This document shows, in pieces, positions 24,436 through 32,118 of a stretch of DNA of 64,000 nucleotides; within the stretch, counting starts at the first letter, position 1; each line of letters starts with the position of its first letter. The stretch covers positions 806,001-870,000 of the forward strand of contig CAWBIT010000003.1 in assembly GCA_963789025.1 (NCBI GenBank), written 5' to 3'. Origin of the DNA: AP-15 sp963789025. GTDB lineage: Bacteria; Pseudomonadota; Alphaproteobacteria; ATCC43930; CGMCC-115725. A program made the translations under genes and the position numbers. The notes under the pieces were generated by a model. That model saw nothing but the letters and a program-made list of their open reading frames with translations. It ran no database searches and was not told the origin of the DNA.

Positions 24436-25290
24436 GTGACCGTTACGAAGGTTCCACCTCAGTGCAACTGCGGTGCGGGGATCGGCCTGCGCTTGCCGCA
24501 TGCAGCGGAGATCGCGGCCACAAGGCCCCGCCTGGGTTTCCTCGAGGTGCACGCCGAGAATTACATGGCCGAGACGGCAGCGCTGGACCGACTGCTCGAA
24601 TTGCGCCGCGACTACCCGGTCAGCATCCATGGGGTTGCGCTCTCCTTGGGGGGCGCCGAGGAACTGGACCGCGTTCATCTCGGCCGCTTCAAAGCTCTAA
24701 TCGAGGCGGTAGAGCCGGTGCTGGTCTCCGAGCACCTGGCTTGGAGCGCGATCGGCGGGGCTTACCTGAACGACTTGCTGCCGCTGCCCTACACCGAGGA
24801 GAGCCTCGACTTCTTTTGCCGGCACGTCGGCGAGACGCAAGAAACGCTCCGCCGAAGGCTGCTGATCGAGAACCCGGCGTCCTACCTGCGCTTTCGCCAT
24901 TCAACCATCCTCGAGGCGGAATTCCTGACCGAAACCGCCCGCCGAACCGGTTGCGGCATCCTCTGCGACGTCAACAACATCTACGTCAGCGCGACAAACT
25001 TCCGGTTCGACCCGATAGCCTATCTCGACGCGCTGCCGGCGCCAGCGATCGGCGAGATCCATCTCGCCGGCCATCACGCCGCCGAGGACGTGGATATCCT
25101 GATCGACGACCACGGCTCGCGGGTAGCGCAACCGGTTTGGGAGCTCTACGCCCAATCGCTCCGGCGCTTCGGCGCCGTGCCCACCTTGATCGAGTGGGAC
25201 ACCAGCATTCCCCCGCTCGAAATCCTGTTGAACGAGGCGCGGCACGCGCAGGATCTGGCCGATGTCCACCGAAATGCCGAATTTGCTTGA
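24436..25290 (+). CDS. bufB1: DUF692 multinuclear non-heme iron oxidase (MNIO), bufferin modification enzyme
   Basis: 284 residues from a GTG at 24436; a GTG at 24388 would add 16 residues. TIM-barrel of the DUF692 family. Metal-ligand and active-site stretches are FLEVHAENY (Glu37, His39), SIHGVAL (His65), VSEHLAW (Glu99, His100), IENPASY (Glu145), DVNNIYVSATN (Asp178), GEIHLAGHH (Glu207, His209) and IEWDTSIPP (Glu253, Asp255). MNIOs use mixed-valent iron and O2 to rearrange cysteines of their precursor peptide. bufC overlaps its end by 29 bases. The only recognisable precursor in the window is the DUF2282 gene at 21786-22055 on the opposite strand. Confidence 0.92.
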   Translation: MTVTKVPPQCNCGAGIGLRLPHAAEIAATRPRLGFLEVHAENYMAETAALDRLLELRRDYPVSIHGVALSLGGAEELDRVHLGRFKALIEAVEPVLVSEHLAWSAIGGAYLNDLLPLPYTEESLDFFCRHVGETQETLRRRLLIENPASYLRFRHSTILEAEFLTETARRTGCGILCDVNNIYVSATNFRFDPIAYLDALPAPAIGEIHLAGHHAAEDVDILIDDHGSRVAQPVWELYAQSLRRFGAVPTLIEWDTSIPPLEILLNEARHAQDLADVHRNAEFA

Positions 25291-26038
25291 GCTGCAAATG
25301 CAGCTCCGCCGCGTGGTACTCGGCGGCAATACGGCCGCGCTCGTCCCTGCCATCCGCGGCGACGGCCTCGACCCGGCGGCGCGATTGCAAATCTATCGCA
25401 ATCACGCAGTTGCGACGCTCGGCGCCGTCCTGGAAGGCACTTTCCCGGTCGTCTGCCGCCTTGTCGACAAGCGTTTCTTTGCGTACGCCGCGCATGAATA
25501 TTTGCGCGAACACCCGCCGCATTCGCGTTGCCTCGCCGAATACGGCGCCGATTTTGCCGATTTCCTCGCCGGGTTTGAGCCGTGCCAGGATCTGCCCTAT
25601 CTGGCAGACGTCGCGCGCTTTGAATGGGCCCTCAACACCGCCGCGACGGTGCGGGAGGCGTGCCCGCTGAAAATAGAGGCTCTCGCCGGGATTGCGCCCG
25701 AAGGCGCATCTTTACTCAAGATCTCGCTACAGCCCTCCGTCAGCTATTTCGCTTCGGGGTGGCCTGTCGATGCGATCTGGCTGGCGAACCAGCAGAAAGA
25801 AGTTCGCACGGTGGATCTCGCGAGCGGCGGTACCACCGTCGAGATGCGGCGCGCCGACGAGGGTTTCAGCTGGCAACGGCTCGCCGCCGGAGTGTTTGCG
25901 TTCCGCAGGGCGTTGGCCGAAGGCTTCGCGCTCGGCACAGCGGCGGCAACCGCGGCGGCGGACCCCGCATTCGATCTTGCCGCTGCGCTCGATCGCCTCT
26001 TCGCCGAGCGGCTTGTCGTCGGCTTAGGTGCTTGTTGA
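25262..26038 (+). CDS. bufC1: DUF2063 MNIO partner protein
   Basis: 258 residues of the DUF2063 (HvfC/BufC/GigC) family, which binds the precursor peptide and presents it to the DUF692 enzyme; older annotation calls it a putative DNA-binding domain. The N-terminal helical part contains RLQIYRNHAVATLGAVLEGTFPVVCRLVDKRFFAYAAHEYLREHPP, the hallmark block. The C-terminal part (ISLQPSVSYFASGWPVDAIW) is the usual beta-rich region. The start at 25262 overlaps bufB by 29 bases, indicating translational coupling. The following aminotransferase gene has its own ribosome site after 48 bases. Confidence 0.9.
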   Translation: MSTEMPNLLELQMQLRRVVLGGNTAALVPAIRGDGLDPAARLQIYRNHAVATLGAVLEGTFPVVCRLVDKRFFAYAAHEYLREHPPHSRCLAEYGADFADFLAGFEPCQDLPYLADVARFEWALNTAATVREACPLKIEALAGIAPEGASLLKISLQPSVSYFASGWPVDAIWLANQQKEVRTVDLASGGTTVEMRRADEGFSWQRLAAGVFAFRRALAEGFALGTAAATAAADPAFDLAAALDRLFAERLVVGLGAC

Positions 26039-26086
26039 CCAAAGCTGCGCTAATCTGACGGCGATCGAGTAGGCGAGGAGAACACG

Positions 26087-27268
26087 ATGCTGCAGATGGC
26101 CGGACGCATGGGTGTTCTTGGGACCGAGACCGCGTTCGAGGTGCTGGCCCGCGCCAATGCGCTCGCTGCCGAGGGTCGCTCGATCATCAATCTCGGCATC
26201 GGCCAGCCGGATTTCCCGACCCCCGAGCATATCGTCGAGGCCGGTCGCAAGGCGCTCGCCGACGGACATCACGGGTACACGCCGGCGAACGGGATCCCGG
26301 CGCTGCGTGCGGCGGTCGCGGCCGATCTCTTGCGCCGTCATGGGGTCGAGGTGTCGCCGGACCTGGTCCTGGTCGTTCCCGGCGCCAAGGTCACGATGTT
26401 CTTCAGCATCCTGATGTTCGGCGAGCCGGGGGTCGAGATCCTCTACCCCAACCCGGGATTCCCGATTTACGAGAGCGTGATCCGGTTTTCGGGAGCGAGG
26501 CCGGTGCCAATCCCGCTGCACGAGGCGGCGGGCTTCTCGTTCAGCGCCGACGAGGTCCTCGACAAGATCACGCCCCGCACCCGGCTGATCATCATCAACA
26601 GCCCAGCCAACCCGACGGGCGGCGTCGTGCCGCGCGAGGAGCTCGACCGGCTGGTTGCCGGGCTCGAACGGCACCCGCAGGTCGCCGTGCTCAGCGACGA
26701 AATCTACGGCGAGATCCTTTACGACGGCGCCGAGCACGTCAGTCTTCTTCGCTATCCATCGCTTCGCGACCGGCTGATCCTGCTCGACGGCTGGAGCAAG
26801 ACCTACGCGATGACCGGTTGGCGGCTGGGGTACGCGGTATGGCCGAAGGCTCTGTTCGGGCATGCCGAGCGGCTCGCGATCAACTGCCACTCCTGCGTCA
26901 ACGCGGCCGCACAGCACGCCGGGATTGCCGCGCTGACGGGACCGCGGGAGCCGGTTCACCGCATGGTGAAGGCGTTTGCCGAGCGGCGCGAAATGATCGT
27001 CGCGGCGCTGAACGGCGTGCCCGGTTTTCGTTGTCAGCAGCCGGGCGGCGCCTTTTACACTTTCCCCAACATCACCGGGACCGGCTACGACGCGCGTACA
27101 TTGCAGGCGCAGCTGCTCGAGCAAGCCGGGGTAGCAACGATCGCCGGCACCAGCTTTGGCGAATATGGCGAGGGCTATTTGCGATTCTCTTACGCCAGCA
27201 GCCGAGAGGCCATCGGCGAGGCGATCGACCGAATTCGGAAATATCTCGACAATCTGTCGCCCAGCTGA
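26087..27268 (+). CDS. PLP-dependent class I/II aminotransferase
   Basis: 393-residue fold-type I aminotransferase of the aspartate aminotransferase group. Start ATG at 26087 has AGGAG. N-terminal INLGIGQPDFPTPEHI, cofactor-contact INSPANPTGGVVPREEL, VLSDEIYGEILYDG, the PLP lysine in DGWSKTYAMTGWRLGYA, and the C-terminal substrate arginine in GYLRFSYASSREAI. Substrate specificity among aspartate, tyrosine or related amino acids cannot be told. It lies between bufC and glnB on the same strand. Confidence 0.9.
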   Translation: MLQMAGRMGVLGTETAFEVLARANALAAEGRSIINLGIGQPDFPTPEHIVEAGRKALADGHHGYTPANGIPALRAAVAADLLRRHGVEVSPDLVLVVPGAKVTMFFSILMFGEPGVEILYPNPGFPIYESVIRFSGARPVPIPLHEAAGFSFSADEVLDKITPRTRLIIINSPANPTGGVVPREELDRLVAGLERHPQVAVLSDEIYGEILYDGAEHVSLLRYPSLRDRLILLDGWSKTYAMTGWRLGYAVWPKALFGHAERLAINCHSCVNAAAQHAGIAALTGPREPVHRMVKAFAERREMIVAALNGVPGFRCQQPGGAFYTFPNITGTGYDARTLQAQLLEQAGVATIAGTSFGEYGEGYLRFSYASSREAIGEAIDRIRKYLDNLSPS

Positions 27269-27365
27269 ATGAGGCGACTAACAATTCAGCAGATTTCTGC
27301 TACGGAAATAGGCAAATTGCCACCTGCCCGCGGCGATTTCGGATCTCCCTGTCGCCGACGGGCAC

Positions 27366-27381
27366 TGGCATAGGTTATGCT
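27366..27381 (+). promoter_or_regulatory. candidate sigma-54 promoter of glnB
   Basis: TGGCATAGGTTATGCT has GG and GC ten bases apart, the -24/-12 spacing of RpoN promoters (consensus TGGCAC-N5-TTGC), with two mismatches. It sits about 50 bases before the glnB start, where nitrogen-regulated glnB promoters lie in alphaproteobacteria. Read by eye. Confidence 0.5.
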
Positions 27382-27428
27382 CTAAACGCGCCGAGGTCGG
27401 TGCCTTGGCTGAGAGAGACGAGAAGTCG

Positions 27429-27767
27429 ATGAAGAAGATCGAGGCGATCATCAAGCCCTTCAAGCTCGACGAGGTGAAGGAAGCTCTTCATGAAGTCGGG
27501 ATCAAGGGAATCACCGTCACCGAGGCCAAGGGCTTCGGCCGGCAGAAAGGCCACACCGAGCTCTATCGCGGGGCCGAGTACGTGGTCGACTTTCTGCCGA
27601 AGGTGAAGATCGAGGTGGTCATGGAGGATATGCTCGTGGAGCGCGCTGTGGAGGCTATTCAGCAGGCTGCCCACACCGGCCGCATCGGTGACGGCAAGAT
27701 CTTCGTCACGACGATCGAGGAAGCGATCCGCATCCGCACTGGTGAGCGCGGTCCGGACGCGATCTGA
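27429..27767 (+). CDS. glnB: nitrogen regulatory protein P-II
   Basis: 112-residue trimeric signal protein that reads 2-oxoglutarate and ATP/ADP and controls glutamine synthetase adenylylation and NtrBC. Starts MKKIEAIIKPFKLDEVK; an in-frame upstream start at 27405 lacks the conserved N-terminus. T-loop GRQKGHTELYRGAEY carries the uridylylated Tyr51. C-terminal signature GDGKIFVTTIEEAIRIRTGERG is intact. glnA follows after 71 bases, the usual alphaproteobacterial glnBA operon. Confidence 0.97.
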   Translation: MKKIEAIIKPFKLDEVKEALHEVGIKGITVTEAKGFGRQKGHTELYRGAEYVVDFLPKVKIEVVMEDMLVERAVEAIQQAAHTGRIGDGKIFVTTIEEAIRIRTGERGPDAI

Positions 27768-27838
27768 GGTACGCCGTAGTATCACCTGCGGCGGTCCCGT
27801 GCTCCCGAACCCTGTTAAACATCGAACGGAAAGTTGCA

Positions 27839-29248
27839 ATGGCTGATACCCAAAAAGTCATGGATATGATCAAGGAGCACGACGTCAAATACGTCGACTT
27901 CCGGTTCACCGATCCACGCGGCAAGTGGCAGCATCTGGCGCATCACGTGCGCACGATCAGCGAGGATTTCCTCGACGGCGGAGTGATGTTCGACGGCTCG
28001 TCGATCGCCGGATGGAAGGCGATCAACGACTCGGACATGATGCTGGTGCCCGATTGTTCGACCGCGGTTCTCGACCCGTTTGCCGCGCAGACCTCGCTGA
28101 TCATCTTTTGCGACGTGCACGAGCCAATGACCGGGCAGCCTTACGCCCGCGATCCCCGCTCGACCGCAAAGAAGGCCGAGCAGCACCTGATCGCGACCGG
28201 TATCGGCGACAGAGCCTACTTTGGCCCGGAGGCCGAGTTCTTCATCTTCGACGACGTGCGTTTTTCGGCCTCGATGAAAGGGGCGATGTACGAGATCGAC
28301 GGCGAGGAAGCTCCTTACGTAAGCGACAAGAAGTTCCCGGACGGCAACACCGGTCACCGCCCGCCGATCAAGGGCGGCTATTTCCCTGTGCCGCCGGTCG
28401 ACAGCCAAAGCGATCTCAGAGCCGAGATGCTGTCGGTGATGCACGACATGGGGCTCGCGGTCGAAAAGCACCACCACGAGGTGGCGCCTAGCCAGGCCGA
28501 GCTGGGAGCTGAATTTGCGACGCTGGTGCGCACCGCCGACAATATGCAGATCTACAAATATGTGGTGCAGAATGTCGCCAACCAATACGGCAAGACGGCG
28601 ACTTTCATGCCGAAACCAGTGATGGGCGACAACGGCTCGGGCATGCATGTCCACCAGTCGGTCTGGAAGGGCGAGCGCCCGGTCTTCGCCGGCAACCTCT
28701 ATGCCGATTTGTCCGAGACGGCGCTCTACTACATCGGCGGCATCATCAAGCACGCCAAGGCGATCAACGCCTTCACCAATCCGACGACGAACAGCTACAA
28801 GCGCCTCATTCCCGGTTTCGAGGCGCCGGTGCTGCTCGCTTATTCCTCGCGCAACCGTTCGGCGGCGTGCCGTATCCCTTATACATCGAGCCCGAAGGGC
28901 AAGCGCGTCGAGGTGCGCTACCCGGATCCCGCCGCCAACGTCTATCTCGGCTTTGCCGCGATGCTGATGGCCGGTCTCGACGGCATCCAGAACAAGATCC
29001 ACCCGGGCGATCCGATCGACAAAAACCTCTACGACCTGCCGCCGGAAGAATTGACCGACATCCCGGTGGTCTGCGGGTCATTGCGCGAGGCGTTGGGCGA
29101 ATTGCGCAACGACCACGCCTTCCTGTTGAAGGGCGACGTCTTCAACATGGACCAGATCGAAGCCTACATGGAATTGAAGTGGGAGGAGGTGTACGCCTTC
29201 GAGCACACCCCCCACCCGATCGAATTCCAGATGTATTACTCCGTTTAG
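27839..29248 (+). CDS. glnA: type I glutamine synthetase
   Basis: 469 residues, full length for GS-I-beta. Makes glutamine from glutamate, ammonia and ATP. Motifs: FDGSSIAGWKAINDSDM near residue 57, PEAEFFIFD, HEVAPSQAELG, the ATP-binding KPVMGDNGSGMHVHQS, and the adenylylation site NLYDLPPEE with its Tyr near 397. This site implies control by GlnE adenylyltransferase through P-II. The start at 27839 has GGAAAG. It ends convergently with the lipoprotein gene, overlapping by four bases, with a hairpin just beyond the stop. Confidence 0.98.
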   Translation: MADTQKVMDMIKEHDVKYVDFRFTDPRGKWQHLAHHVRTISEDFLDGGVMFDGSSIAGWKAINDSDMMLVPDCSTAVLDPFAAQTSLIIFCDVHEPMTGQPYARDPRSTAKKAEQHLIATGIGDRAYFGPEAEFFIFDDVRFSASMKGAMYEIDGEEAPYVSDKKFPDGNTGHRPPIKGGYFPVPPVDSQSDLRAEMLSVMHDMGLAVEKHHHEVAPSQAELGAEFATLVRTADNMQIYKYVVQNVANQYGKTATFMPKPVMGDNGSGMHVHQSVWKGERPVFAGNLYADLSETALYYIGGIIKHAKAINAFTNPTTNSYKRLIPGFEAPVLLAYSSRNRSAACRIPYTSSPKGKRVEVRYPDPAANVYLGFAAMLMAGLDGIQNKIHPGDPIDKNLYDLPPEELTDIPVVCGSLREALGELRNDHAFLLKGDVFNMDQIEAYMELKWEEVYAFEHTPHPIEFQMYYSV

Positions 29249-29901
29249 CCAGTTTTCCGCCCCACACCTACCGCGAAGATGCGAGAGGTGTGGGGTGAGG
29301 TAATCGTAGCGGCTGGGGCGCCAGCGGCGTTCCCGCCCATCAGGTAGACAAGATACTCGATCGCGTTGCGCTGCTCTCTGGAGGGGCGGGTTTGTGCTGC
29401 AATGCTGTTCCCGATCCAGCCGTTGTTATCAAGAAAGCTGTTATCGAGAAGGTTAGCAAACCCGATCCGGCGGGCACATTGCGGCGCTGCCAGCACGCAC
29501 CATAAGCGAACGGTATTTATAGAACTGATATCGTTCTCCAGCGCTTCCACATTGTTCACCGCGGTTGGATACATGCACCAATAGCTTTGGTAATTTTCAA
29601 AATATGCTTCCTGACGATTGACCAATCCGCGAAAACACATTTGGCCATCGTAAGAGATAAAGAACTCGGCGTACGGATCGATATATTTCACCCCATCATC
29701 GATATACCGGATCGTCTCGAGATAGCCGGGCCGGCCGGGTAGCGGCGGCCGGATGGCGTATGCCGGAGAGTTGATCGCCTGCGGCTCGATCTCGCCACTG
29801 GCCGATGCCAGCTGTGGTCCGAAATAGTGCGGCGGTGTTTGCGCACACGCCGGCAACAGCATCACTGCGGCGAGTGCCCCGATCATTGATTTTACGATCA
29901 T
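29245..29901 (-). CDS. predicted lipoprotein, function unknown
   Basis: About 218 residues from the ATG at 29901; a start at 29940 would give a poorer signal peptide. The N-terminus MIVKSMIGALAAVMLLPAC is a lipoprotein signal with cysteine at residue 19. The mature part has ETIRYIDDGVKYIDPYAEFFISYDGQMCF and several further cysteines (SYWCMYP, RLWCVLAAPQCARR). I recognise no named family. The 3' end overlaps the glnA stop and contains the glnA hairpin, so the last ~17 codons may be a recent extension. Its base composition is slightly lower in GC than its neighbours. Confidence 0.65.
   Translation of the reverse strand: MIVKSMIGALAAVMLLPACAQTPPHYFGPQLASASGEIEPQAINSPAYAIRPPLPGRPGYLETIRYIDDGVKYIDPYAEFFISYDGQMCFRGLVNRQEAYFENYQSYWCMYPTAVNNVEALENDISSINTVRLWCVLAAPQCARRIGFANLLDNSFLDNNGWIGNSIAAQTRPSREQRNAIEYLVYLMGGNAAGAPAATITSPHTSRIFAVGVGRKTG
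29260..29295 (+). terminator. hairpin after glnA
   Basis: CCCCACACCT (29260-29269) and AGGTGTGGGG (29286-29295) form a perfect 10-base stem with a 16-base loop, starting 12 bases after the glnA stop. No T-tract follows, so it may stabilise the message end rather than be a classical intrinsic terminator. Confidence 0.5.
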
Positions 29902-29976
29902 TCCTGTCAACCTTAAGATGCCTACCAAGCGTAGCAACAAACGCGATCGGCCGCCATGGTCTCGCCAGGCGATCTC

Positions 29977-30834
29977 TCACCCCGCACCCAAGCCGAGAAG
30001 CCGGCGTGCCAGTGTCAGGTGGGGCTTGTCGACCATCTTGCCGTCGACGGCGATTGTCCCGGCTTCGGGGTTTGCGGCAAACGCCTGGACGACCGCGCGC
30101 GCCCAGGCGAGCTCTTCATCGCTGACGGCAAAGGCTCGGTTGATGACCGGGATCTGCGCCGGATGGATCGCCATTTTGGCGGTGAAGCCGGATCGCCGTG
30201 CGGCAGCGCACTCGGCGGCGAGCCCGGCCTCGTTTCTGAAATCGGTATAGATCGTGTCGATCGGCACGACGCCCGCGGCCGCCGCTCCCAACAGGCATAA
30301 TGAGCGAGCCAGCCGATAGACGTCATCATAGATGCCGTCTATCCGGCGATTGTTGCCGCCGATACACGCGGCCAGATCTTCCGCCCCCCAGGTGATGGCT
30401 TCGAGCCGCGACGACACTCCGCCATAGCCCCCGAGGGCGAACATCGCGGCCGGGGTTTCCGTGGCGATGGCGATAACCCGGATATTCCCCGGCGGCTGCG
30501 CCGACGCCGCCTCCAGCGCCGATAGATAATGATCGAGCGTCCGCAGATCCTCGGGCACGCATTTCGGCAACAGTATTCCATCAGGTTTTCCCGGCACTAC
30601 AGCAGCAAGATCGTCGAGAGCGACGCCGCTCGACAGTGGATTGATTCGGACATACCGGCGGAACTCGTCGGAACCGGTGGTGGCGAGGAAATCGCGGGAC
30701 TGATGGCGCGCCAGCGGCCGATTCGCCGGAACCACCGAATCCTCGAGGTCGAGGATCAACGCATCGGCACCGGATTGCGGCGCGCGGGCGAGCTTGCGTT
30801 CGCTATCGGCCGGAACAAACAGCAGGGAACGCAT
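29977..30834 (-). CDS. HpcH/HpaI aldolase / citrate lyase beta-like (CitE family)
   Basis: 285-residue TIM-barrel lyase of the malyl-CoA/citramalyl-CoA lyase group. Opens RSLLFVPADSERKLARAPQSGADALILDLEDSV, the family signature. The conserved Arg of RYVRINPL, the metal-binding EAITWGAEDLAA region and the C-terminal FTAKMAIHPAQIPVINRAF are present. The ATG at 30834 has GGAGGAG. Together with the MaoC hydratase 23 bases upstream it suggests cleavage or formation of a C4-C5 acyl-CoA such as malyl-CoA or citramalyl-CoA; the exact substrate is inferred. Confidence 0.88.
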   Translation of the reverse strand: MRSLLFVPADSERKLARAPQSGADALILDLEDSVVPANRPLARHQSRDFLATTGSDEFRRYVRINPLSSGVALDDLAAVVPGKPDGILLPKCVPEDLRTLDHYLSALEAASAQPPGNIRVIAIATETPAAMFALGGYGGVSSRLEAITWGAEDLAACIGGNNRRIDGIYDDVYRLARSLCLLGAAAAGVVPIDTIYTDFRNEAGLAAECAAARRSGFTAKMAIHPAQIPVINRAFAVSDEELAWARAVVQAFAANPEAGTIAVDGKMVDKPHLTLARRLLGLGAG

Positions 30835-30857
30835 CTACTCCTCCGTCGACCGGTATG

Positions 30858-31310
30858 TCACGTGGGCTGGCATTTCATCAGGCCGGCACGCCGGCAGATC
30901 GCGACGGTTTCGCCTCGCTGGTTGATCCCCTGATGCTCGAACTCGACGATCCCGGCGTCCTTGCGCGACTTGCTGCGCCGTTTCGACTTCACGATTGTTC
31001 GCGCCCGCAACGTGTCGCCGTGGAAGACCGGCTTCGGAAACCGGACATCGCTCATCCCCAAATTGGCGACCGTCGTCCCGAGCGTCGTTTCGCCGACGCT
31101 GATGCCGATGACCAGACCGAGCGTGAACAGGCTGTTGACCAGGCGCTGGCCGAACTCGGTCTGTTTGGCGAATTCCTCGTCCAAATGCAGTGGTTGCGGG
31201 TTCATCGTCAATGTGCTGAAGAGCACATTGTCCATCTCGGTGACGGTGCGGCTGATCGCGTGTTCGAAGACCTGACCCTCTTCAAACTCCTCGAAGTACA
31301 AACCGGCCAT
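30858..31310 (-). CDS. MaoC-family acyl-CoA hydratase
   Basis: 150 residues with a hot-dog fold. Start at 31310 (MAGLYFEEFEEGQVF) has AAGGAG; the frame is open further upstream without a site. The hydratase motif is in NVLFSTLTMNPQPLHLDEEFA with the catalytic Asn/His pair region, then FGQRLVNSLFTLGLVIGISV and FPKPVFHGDTLRARTIV. Paired with a CitE-like lyase it resembles a mesaconyl-CoA hydratase or similar enzyme. Both genes read the same way with a 23-base gap. Confidence 0.87.
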   Translation of the reverse strand: MAGLYFEEFEEGQVFEHAISRTVTEMDNVLFSTLTMNPQPLHLDEEFAKQTEFGQRLVNSLFTLGLVIGISVGETTLGTTVANLGMSDVRFPKPVFHGDTLRARTIVKSKRRSKSRKDAGIVEFEHQGINQRGETVAICRRAGLMKCQPT

Positions 31311-31460
31311 CGCCTTCTCCTTACCTGGCTTTCTGTTTACGCGGGAATTTGCTCGACCGGGAGGGCGGAAAACCATAGCATGGGCGGCGCCGAAAGTGCA
31401 TCGCGGACGCGCTCCAGCCACGGCCCGGGGCGGTAGGATAAAGCAGGAACTGGGTCGGGA

Positions 31461-32072
31461 ATGGACATCAGCCGGCTGATCGCTGAGAACGGCGCCTGCT
31501 TTTATCTGATCGCCTTCGTCTGGACCTATCTCGAAGGCGAAACCTTTGTGCTGTTTGCCGCCTTTGCCGCGGCACAGGGTCTGCTCAACCCGGCGCTGCT
31601 CTTTCTAGCGACCTGGCTCGGCAGCTTCTCGGGCGACCAGACCTATTTCTGGATCGGCCGGTATTTCGGATTGCGGCTGCTCAACCAATTCCCGAAATGG
31701 CGCTACGGCGTCGAATCGGCGTTGTATTGGCTTGAGCGATACAACACCGGCTTTATCCTGACTTTCCGTTTCATCTATGGGATACGAAATTTCTCCTCCT
31801 TTGCGATGGGGCTGAGCGCGGTTCATTGGAAGCGGTTTTTGGCACTGAATAGCCTTGCCGCCGGTCTGTGGGCAGGCAGCTTTGTTGCCCTCGGCTATTT
31901 CCTCGGGCACGCATTCCGCGCCGTGCTCGGCCATTTGGTACGCTCGTTCAGCATCGTCATGCTGATCGTGTTTATCGTCTTCACGCTCGCCGTGTGGCTA
32001 ATGCACAGACTGCAGAGGCGTCGCGTGCTGAGGGTTCCGCCGGGCGCCAAGATCGTCAGCCCGCCGCCTTGA
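31461..32072 (+). CDS. DedA family membrane protein
   Basis: 203-residue integral membrane protein of the DedA/SNARE-associated (VTT) family, now linked to lipid scrambling or undecaprenyl/phosphatidyl flipping. The N-terminal reentrant region is ENGACFYLIAFVWTYLEGETFVLFAAFAAAQG; the conserved GSFSGDQTYFWIGRYFG and FRFIYGIRNFSSFAMGLSAVHWKRF segments carry the family's acidic and basic residues. Several hydrophobic helices fill the rest, and the tail is basic. It diverges from the MaoC gene. Confidence 0.9.
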   Translation: MDISRLIAENGACFYLIAFVWTYLEGETFVLFAAFAAAQGLLNPALLFLATWLGSFSGDQTYFWIGRYFGLRLLNQFPKWRYGVESALYWLERYNTGFILTFRFIYGIRNFSSFAMGLSAVHWKRFLALNSLAAGLWAGSFVALGYFLGHAFRAVLGHLVRSFSIVMLIVFIVFTLAVWLMHRLQRRRVLRVPPGAKIVSPPP

Positions 32073-32090
32073 GAGTGGCGTCAGCCCCTC

Positions 32091-32118
32091 GCGGCAGGAT
32101 GGCTGCGGCAGGATGGCT
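32091..32118. repeat. tandem 14-base duplication
   Basis: GCGGCAGGATGGCT occurs twice in direct succession, then a third partial ACGGCA. It abuts the stop codon of the SAM hydroxide adenosyltransferase gene (32117-32119). Probably simple slippage. Confidence 0.6.
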
